Source: Thermoanaerobaculia bacterium
GTDB lineage: Bacteria; Acidobacteriota; Thermoanaerobaculia; Gp7-AA8
DNA length: 8,942 bases
Direction: 5' to 3'
Assembly (NCBI GenBank): GCA_017883215.1
Contig: JADGOA010000140.1
Span: forward strand, 1 to 8,942
Both the position numbers and the translations under genes were made by a program. Below, piece by piece: positions 5,071 through 8,942 of the stretch (within the stretch, counting starts at the first letter, position 1; every line of letters starts with the position of its first letter). Under the pieces are notes generated by a model. That model was given only the letters and a program-made list of their open reading frames with translations. It was not told the DNA's origin and ran no database searches.

Positions 5071-6812
5071 GCGGCGCCTCGCACGGGTTCGTCGGTCTGA
5101 ATGTCGCCGCGCTTGACGGCCTGGACGAAGGCGTCGACCACCTGCGGATCGAAGCGCGTCCCGGCGAAGCTCTTGATCTTGTCGACCACGTATGTCAGCT
5201 CCATCGCCTTCTGGTAGGGTCGGTTCGTGGTCATGGCGTCGAACGTGTCGGCAATGGCCACGATGCGCGCCTGCATCGGGATGTCGGGCCCATCCAGACC
5301 CTCGGGGTAGCCGCCGCCGCTCCACTTCTCGTGGTGGTATTTCATGCCCGGGATGATGTCGATCAGCTGCGCCACGCCGCTCATGATGGCCGCTCCCTTC
5401 GCCGGATGCTGCTTCATCACTTCGAACTCGTCGTCGCTCAGCGCCCCCGGTTTCCGGAGGATGCGATCGTCGATGCCGATCTTGCCGACGTCGTGGAGGA
5501 GAGCGCTGATACGGAGGTTGCGCATCTCCTTGTCGGGCAGGCTCATGTTCTTCCCGATGGCGATCGAATAACGCGCCACCCGCTCGGAATGGCCGCGGGT
5601 GTAGGGATCCTTGGCGTCGATGGCCGCGGCCAGCATGCGCACCGAGTTGATGAAGAGGAGATGGTTCTCGTGCGCGGCTTTCTTGAGCTGTTCGACCGCC
5701 ACCTCGATGGCGCCGGACATGATGTTGAAGTTCTCGGCGAGCTCGCCGATCTCGTTGTGCGTCCGCAGTTGTACGCGCTGCTGGTAATTCCCCGCGGCAA
5801 TCTCGCGCGTGCGGTCGGCCAGGATGCGGATGGGGCGGGAGATTCCCGATGCGAAGATGCTCGCGGCGACGATGGAGAGGAGGAGGGCGATGCCGCCCCA
5901 TTCGATGGTCGCGCGGATCATCCTGGACACCGAAGCGAACGCCAGCGCTTCCGGCTTCTGCACCACCGCGCCCCAGTCGGGACGGCCGACGGGAGTCACC
6001 GTGGCCAGCATGGGCCGGTGGTCCGGGTCCACGTACGATTCGGTGAGGCGCGCCTGGAGTGGCGCTTTCTTGAAGTCCGCGACGATCTTGAGCGAGGAGT
6101 AGTTCGGCCGCTCGATGGCGATGCTCGGCTCGCTGTGCAGGAGAACGCGGCCGTCGCGGTCGACGAGGAAGGCCGTGACGTCGCCCTTTCCTTCGTCGCG
6201 AATCCGCTCCGCGATACGGTGCAGACTGACCAGGGCCTGCACCGCTCCGATGTTCTTGCCGCCGTCGGTCACCGGGACGGCGACCACGACCGCCGGCTGG
6301 TTGATTGTGGCGAGGTACTGGAATGTGCCGATGTAGGGCTGGCCCTGGAGTGCTGCCTGCAGCGAGAGCTTCAACTCGCCGAGGACGGCGGCATCGAGAG
6401 AGGTGCTCTTCGCCTCCGCGCCGTTTCCGTTTGCGTCGACCACGCGCAGGACGAGAAAGTCGCTGTCCGGGGTGACGTAGTCGGTGATCCACCCGCTCTG
6501 GGCGGCGTGCGTGAACGGGTCGACCCCCGCCGGCAGCGCGGTCTTGATCACACGCATGCTGCCGGCGATCTTGGTGAGCTGTTCGGTATTGCTGGAGAGG
6601 AGATTCTGAATGTCGTCGGCGATGCCGACCGCCGAACGCGTGAGGTACTTCTTCTCGAGCGTCTCCAGCGACTCCCGGTTGATGCCGATCAGGAAGTAGT
6701 GCGACACCACGAGGGGGAGCAACCCGACCAGCACCATGGCGCCGATGAGGGTCCACAGCAACCGCGGACGGTGCGACGGATTGGCCGCATCAGGTTCGTG
6801 GGAAGTGGACAT
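5067..6812 (-). CDS. Membrane-bound Cache-HAMP-HD-GYP protein, predicted cyclic-di-GMP phosphodiesterase
   Basis: A 581-residue inner-membrane sensor predicted to hydrolyse cyclic di-GMP when its outer domain senses a ligand. Order: short cytoplasmic N-terminus; membrane helix about 19-42; periplasmic region about 43-300 resembling a double Cache domain (FLVLRVVDANGN, AFLVDRDGRVLLHSEPS, VGRPDWGAVVQKP); second helix about 303-322; HAMP about 323-376; HD-GYP about 390-570. The catalytic set is complete: H408 in YTRGHSERVA, H440-D441 in LLHDVGKIG, H469 in KQHP, H493-H494-E495 in YHHEKW, GYP at 501-503, and D522 in IADTFDAMTTNRPY. It is therefore probably active, unlike degenerate members. The ATG at 6812 is preceded by a perfect TATAAT about 8 nt away, so the mRNA may be leaderless. 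Its stop overlaps the start of the Roadblock gene. It is divergent from hemW across a 208-bp repeat region. Confidence 0.93.
   Translation of the reverse strand: MSTSHEPDAANPSHRPRLLWTLIGAMVLVGLLPLVVSHYFLIGINRESLETLEKKYLTRSAVGIADDIQNLLSSNTEQLTKIAGSMRVIKTALPAGVDPFTHAAQSGWITDYVTPDSDFLVLRVVDANGNGAEAKSTSLDAAVLGELKLSLQAALQGQPYIGTFQYLATINQPAVVVAVPVTDGGKNIGAVQALVSLHRIAERIRDEGKGDVTAFLVDRDGRVLLHSEPSIAIERPNYSSLKIVADFKKAPLQARLTESYVDPDHRPMLATVTPVGRPDWGAVVQKPEALAFASVSRMIRATIEWGGIALLLSIVAASIFASGISRPIRILADRTREIAAGNYQQRVQLRTHNEIGELAENFNIMSGAIEVAVEQLKKAAHENHLLFINSVRMLAAAIDAKDPYTRGHSERVARYSIAIGKNMSLPDKEMRNLRISALLHDVGKIGIDDRILRKPGALSDDEFEVMKQHPAKGAAIMSGVAQLIDIIPGMKYHHEKWSGGGYPEGLDGPDIPMQARIVAIADTFDAMTTNRPYQKAMELTYVVDKIKSFAGTRFDPQVVDAFVQAVKRGDIQTDEPVRGAA
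5077..5080 (-). promoter_or_regulatory. Shine-Dalgarno-like GAGG supporting the CTG start
   Basis: GAGG on the minus strand, inside the last codons of the HD-GYP gene, is 6 nt upstream of the CTG at 5070. The match is short, so it is suggestive only. Confidence 0.45.
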
Positions 6813-6820
6813 TCGCGTGG

Positions 6821-6826
6821 ATTATA
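6821..6826 (-). promoter_or_regulatory. Putative -10 box (TATAAT) of the HD-GYP gene
   Basis: A perfect TATAAT on the minus strand ends 8 nt before the ATG at 6812. With the usual 6-8 nt to the start site, the transcript would begin within a few bases of the start codon. A matching -35 hexamer at 16-18 bp spacing is poor (TTCGTC at 17). That position borders the GCGAGTA repeats. Confidence 0.5.
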
Positions 6827-6849
6827 CGGAGCGCGAGGGGTACGACGAA

Positions 6850-7018
6850 GCGAGTAGCGCGGGGAAGCGAGTAGCGATTGGCGAGTAGGGGAACCGGGAC
6901 CCGGACCTGAATCGCTCCAAAGTCGGGAACGCTCCGCGACCGTCGGACGTTCTCCTACTCGCTACTCGCTACTCGCTACTCGCTACTCGCTACTCGCTAC
7001 TCGCTACTCGCTACTCGC
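6850..7018. repeat. Inverted TACTCGC heptamer array between divergent HD-GYP gene and hemW
   Basis: Nine perfect head-to-tail copies of TACTCGC fill 6956-7018. Three copies of the complement GCGAGTA occur at 6850, 6867 and 6881 with other bases between them. The best inner pairing is 6881-6894 with 6949-6962 (14 bp, one mismatch). The 54-nt centre (6895-6948) shows no gene. The nine-copy arm ends 2 nt before the hemW ATG, so it is the hemW leader and leaves no room for a Shine-Dalgarno. Pure tandem copies can slip in number, which could shift promoter spacing. The left arm begins just beyond the -10 box of the HD-GYP gene. Confidence 0.95.
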
Positions 7019-7020
7019 TG

Positions 7021-8112
7021 ATGTTAGGTCTCTACATCCACCTGCCGTTCTGCCGTGTGCACTGCACGTACTGTCCGTTCGCGATCTCGACGGACATCGC
7101 GCTGCAGGACCGCTACGTCGACGCGCTCATCGCCGAGATCGGTGCGCGCGGGGCGGGGGAGGCGGTGGACACCGTCTATTTCGGCGGCGGGACGCCGTCG
7201 CGAACGTCGATCGAGAACCTGGCGCGCCTCACCGCTGTGATCCGTCGTTCGTATGAGGTGAGTGCCGGCGCGGAGTTCTCCACCGAATCGAATCCGGAGG
7301 ACGTCACGGAAGAGTCGCTGGCGGCCTGGCGCGATCTCGGGATCAACCGCGTGAGCATCGGCGTGCAGTCGTTCCACAACGAGGAGCTGCAGCCGCTCGG
7401 ACGTGTCCACGGGCGCGACGGCGCACTCGAGGCTCTCGCCACAGCGGTCCGCAGCGGCATCCGTACGAACCTCGATCTGATCCTCGGTCTGCCCCGGCAG
7501 ACGGAGGCGTCGTTTCGGGAGACCCTGGAGATCGCCATCTCGGGCGGTGCCGGCCACCTTTCGCTCTACATGCTCGATCTCGAGGAGGGGACACCGCTGC
7601 ACGCGCAGGTAATGCGCGGCCGGACGCAGATCCCCGAGGACGAGAGAGTCGCGCAGTTGTACGTGTATGCGATCGAGCGGCTCGGATCGGCCGGGCTGGC
7701 GCAGTACGAGATCAGCAACTTCGCGCGACCCGGAGAGGAGTGCTTGCACAACCTCCGCTACTGGACGCGCGGCGAGTACGACGGCTTCGGCATCGGTGCT
7801 CACTCGTTCCGCAACGAGCGCCGCTTCGCCAATACGCGGAACATCCGGCACTACATTGCCGATCCCGCGAACGCGGGCGACTTCTCCGAGACTCTCGGGG
7901 AGGGTGAGCGGCGCCGCGAAACGATCTTCCTCGGGCTGCGTCAAACGAGCGGGGTATCCTATGAGCAGCTCGTGCAGCTCTGCGGGCAGGAGGGGATCGA
8001 ATGGACGGAACGTGGTCTGAGAGACGGGTGGTTGCGGCGCGAGAGCTCGCGCGTGGCGTTCACACCTTCGGGATTTCTGCTCAGCAACGACTTCATTTCG
8101 CAGCTGTTCTGA
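7021..8112 (+). CDS. hemW: Radical SAM heme chaperone HemW
   Basis: A 363-residue cytoplasmic protein of the HemN/HemW radical SAM family; members of the HemW branch bind heme and pass it to client proteins. The 4Fe-4S motif is C-x3-C-x2-C in PFCRVHCTYCPF (C11, C15, C18). The residue two after the last Cys is Phe and not Cys, which fits HemW and argues against true coproporphyrinogen dehydrogenase HemN. Further family blocks are FGGGTPS (54-60), NRVSIGVQSF (109-118), DLILGLPRQT (152-161), YEISNFARPG and HNLRYW (229-248), GIGAHSF (257-263) and a C-terminal winged-helix-like FTPSGFLLSN (347-356). Length is close to E. coli HemW. The ATG fits the family start (M-x-x-LYIHLPFC), but upstream there is only the TACTCGC array and no Shine-Dalgarno. 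The 3' end overlaps the next gene by 112 nt. Confidence 0.94.
   Translation: MLGLYIHLPFCRVHCTYCPFAISTDIALQDRYVDALIAEIGARGAGEAVDTVYFGGGTPSRTSIENLARLTAVIRRSYEVSAGAEFSTESNPEDVTEESLAAWRDLGINRVSIGVQSFHNEELQPLGRVHGRDGALEALATAVRSGIRTNLDLILGLPRQTEASFRETLEIAISGGAGHLSLYMLDLEEGTPLHAQVMRGRTQIPEDERVAQLYVYAIERLGSAGLAQYEISNFARPGEECLHNLRYWTRGEYDGFGIGAHSFRNERRFANTRNIRHYIADPANAGDFSETLGEGERRRETIFLGLRQTSGVSYEQLVQLCGQEGIEWTERGLRDGWLRRESSRVAFTPSGFLLSNDFISQLF
7988..7993 (+). promoter_or_regulatory. Strong Shine-Dalgarno inside hemW for the downstream gene
   Basis: AGGAGG lies 7 nt before the ATG at 8001, within the hemW coding region. It is the best ribosome-binding site in the window and decides the start of the following gene, because no ATG, GTG or TTG lies closer to its signal peptide core than a GTG at 8028. 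Confidence 0.75.
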
Positions 8113-8831
8113 TCGTCGTTCTCTGCGCCGGGACGCTGCGGGCGCAGGACATCAGCTTCAACCCGGCGATCACAGATGCGGAGTTCCAGCAGTTCTCGCG
8201 TCTGGTGGCGCAGGGGATCTTCCCCACTCCGGTTCAGCCTGCGCGCGTCACCGGATTCCTCGGATTCGATGTCGGCGTGGCGGCGACCGCCGTGAAGGTC
8301 GATACCTCCGCGCCCTACTGGCAGCACTCCGTCGGTAAGGATTTCTCCACCGGCGGGTACGTGGCCGTCCCGCGGCTCGTCGCTTCGAAGGGATTCGCCT
8401 CGGGGACGATCTCGGGCTCGTATGCGAAGGTCAACAGCAGCGACATCAAGACATGGGGCGGAGCGCTCGACGTGCCGATCATCCGTGGAACCATCGCCAC
8501 GCCGGAGATCGCCCTGCGCGGGGCGTACGCGACGCTCTCCGGAGCGGGCGATTACAACCTGAAGGTCTACGGCGTCGAGGCGTTCATCAGCAAAGGCTTC
8601 GGCCCGGTTACGCCGTACGGCGCGGTCGGACGGATGCGATCCAAAGCGAACGGGAGCTTCACTCGAACCATCACTCCCGGGAACGCCCTCACGGTCAACC
8701 TCGCCGACACCTCGAACGTGAACCGCTATACGGCCGGCGTCCGTCTGTCACTGCTCGTCCCGAAGATCGCCGTCGAAGTGACAAAGGCGGAGGTCACGAG
8801 CTACGCGGCGAAGGTGAGCTTCGGGTTCTGA
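8001..8831 (+). CDS. Probable outer-membrane beta-barrel protein, family not recognised
   Basis: A 276-residue exported protein. The first 48 residues are a long signal peptide: a charged stretch (1-30), a hydrophobic core LHFAAVLIVVLCAG (31-44), and a likely cleavage after LRA (48). The mature part (about 228 residues) is rich in Gly, Ser, Thr and alternating hydrophobic/polar segments such as VTGFLGFDVGVAATAV, GTISGSYAKV, VTPYGAVGRM and RYTAGVRLSLLV. It ends in KVSFGF; a terminal Phe is the usual assembly signal of barrel proteins. The Cys in the signal does not fit a lipobox. I do not recognise a named family or a function. The first 37 codons overlap hemW in another frame, so the N-terminal tail is written over the hemW C-terminus. 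Overlap and spacing suggest one transcript with hemW, although no functional link is evident. Confidence 0.7.
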   Translation: MDGTWSERRVVAARELARGVHTFGISAQQRLHFAAVLIVVLCAGTLRAQDISFNPAITDAEFQQFSRLVAQGIFPTPVQPARVTGFLGFDVGVAATAVKVDTSAPYWQHSVGKDFSTGGYVAVPRLVASKGFASGTISGSYAKVNSSDIKTWGGALDVPIIRGTIATPEIALRGAYATLSGAGDYNLKVYGVEAFISKGFGPVTPYGAVGRMRSKANGSFTRTITPGNALTVNLADTSNVNRYTAGVRLSLLVPKIAVEVTKAEVTSYAAKVSFGF

Positions 8832-8848
8832 CGAAGTAGCGCAAAGCC

Positions 8849-8942
8849 TGTCATCCCGAGCTGCCGAAGCCGCGGAGCGGCGGAGGACAGCGAGGGATCC
8901 CCCGCACTCCCGGGGTGGCGGGGGATTCCTCGCCGCGCTCCA
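8849..8942. repeat. TGTCATCCCGAG-type interspersed repeat with strong hairpin, cut by window edge
   Basis: After the barrel gene stop, the sequence TGTCATCCCGAG (8849-8860) is followed at 8889-8905 by AGCGAGGGATCCCCCGC. The latter pairs with 8918-8934 (17 bp, two mismatches) around a 12-nt loop that itself contains CCCGGG. Repeats beginning TGTCATCCCGAGC and continuing GCGAGGGATC are familiar to me from several environmental bacterial genomes; copy number here cannot be known. It could serve as the terminator of the hemW transcript. The short stretch 8832-8848 shows nothing. Confidence 0.75.

Noticed and set aside
4702..6756. A long minus-strand frame of 684 residues taken as one gene
   Set aside because: Most of it is Arg/Pro/His-rich off-frame reading of the HD-GYP gene. 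Only its last 122 residues (Roadblock domain) look like protein.
6956..7018. CRISPR array
   Set aside because: The nine repeats are 7 nt and head-to-tail with no spacers, and there are no cas genes.
7021..8112. Oxygen-independent coproporphyrinogen III dehydrogenase (HemN)
   Set aside because: The Cys motif is C-x3-C-x2-C followed by P-F, lacking the extra Cys of HemN, and the HemW-type HNLRYW and C-terminal blocks are present.
8001..8831. Lipoprotein because of the Cys in the signal peptide
   Set aside because: The residues before the Cys (VVL) do not match a lipobox, and an ordinary cleavage site (LRA) follows.

Overview
The window looks like chromosomal DNA from a GC-rich, Gram-negative (diderm) bacterium. 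It holds two genes for the lipid A/Kdo part of lipopolysaccharide, an exported metalloenzyme and a probable outer-membrane barrel. The HD-GYP plus Roadblock pairing and the short-period palindromic repeats between genes remind me of Acidobacteriota or a similar environmental phylum, but that placement is inference from general style and no marker gene here proves it. There are nine protein genes, no RNA genes, no CRISPR array and no transposase.

Left part, minus strand (1-3953). A Kdo-8-phosphate phosphatase gene (kdsC) reads into an LpxL/HtrB-type lipid A acyltransferase that runs off the left edge only a few residues before its expected end. Upstream is purH, the bifunctional enzyme for the last two steps of IMP synthesis. 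Upstream of that is an exported zinc-dependent phospholipase C/S1-P1 nuclease-like protein. Its start lies only 11 bp from the start of a divergent plus-strand gene for an Fe-S uracil-DNA glycosylase (3965-4588).

Middle part, minus strand (4702-6812). A membrane-bound Cache-HAMP-HD-GYP protein, a predicted cyclic-di-GMP phosphodiesterase, is followed by a small Roadblock/LC7-domain protein. The small gene has no ATG, GTG or TTG start. The best start is a CTG that overlaps the upstream TGA as CTGA. The pair looks translationally coupled and links c-di-GMP turnover with possible small-GTPase regulation.

Right part, plus strand (7021-8831). hemW, a radical SAM heme chaperone, overlaps by 112 nt a gene for a signal-peptide-bearing probable beta-barrel outer-membrane protein. 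That second gene's strong Shine-Dalgarno sequence lies inside hemW.

The most unusual non-coding signal is architectural. Every intergenic gap longer than 100 bp (1456-1604, 3120-3227, 4589-4701, 6813-7020) contains a palindrome whose two arms are short tandem repeats with a 7-9 nt period. The repeat sequence differs at each site (CACAGAG, GGCATGG, a TGGGAC-type 9-mer, TACTCGC). A fifth, different hairpin element starts at 8849. Their similar shape with unrelated sequence suggests a common generating process, and they may act as terminators, RNA processing sites or insulators.
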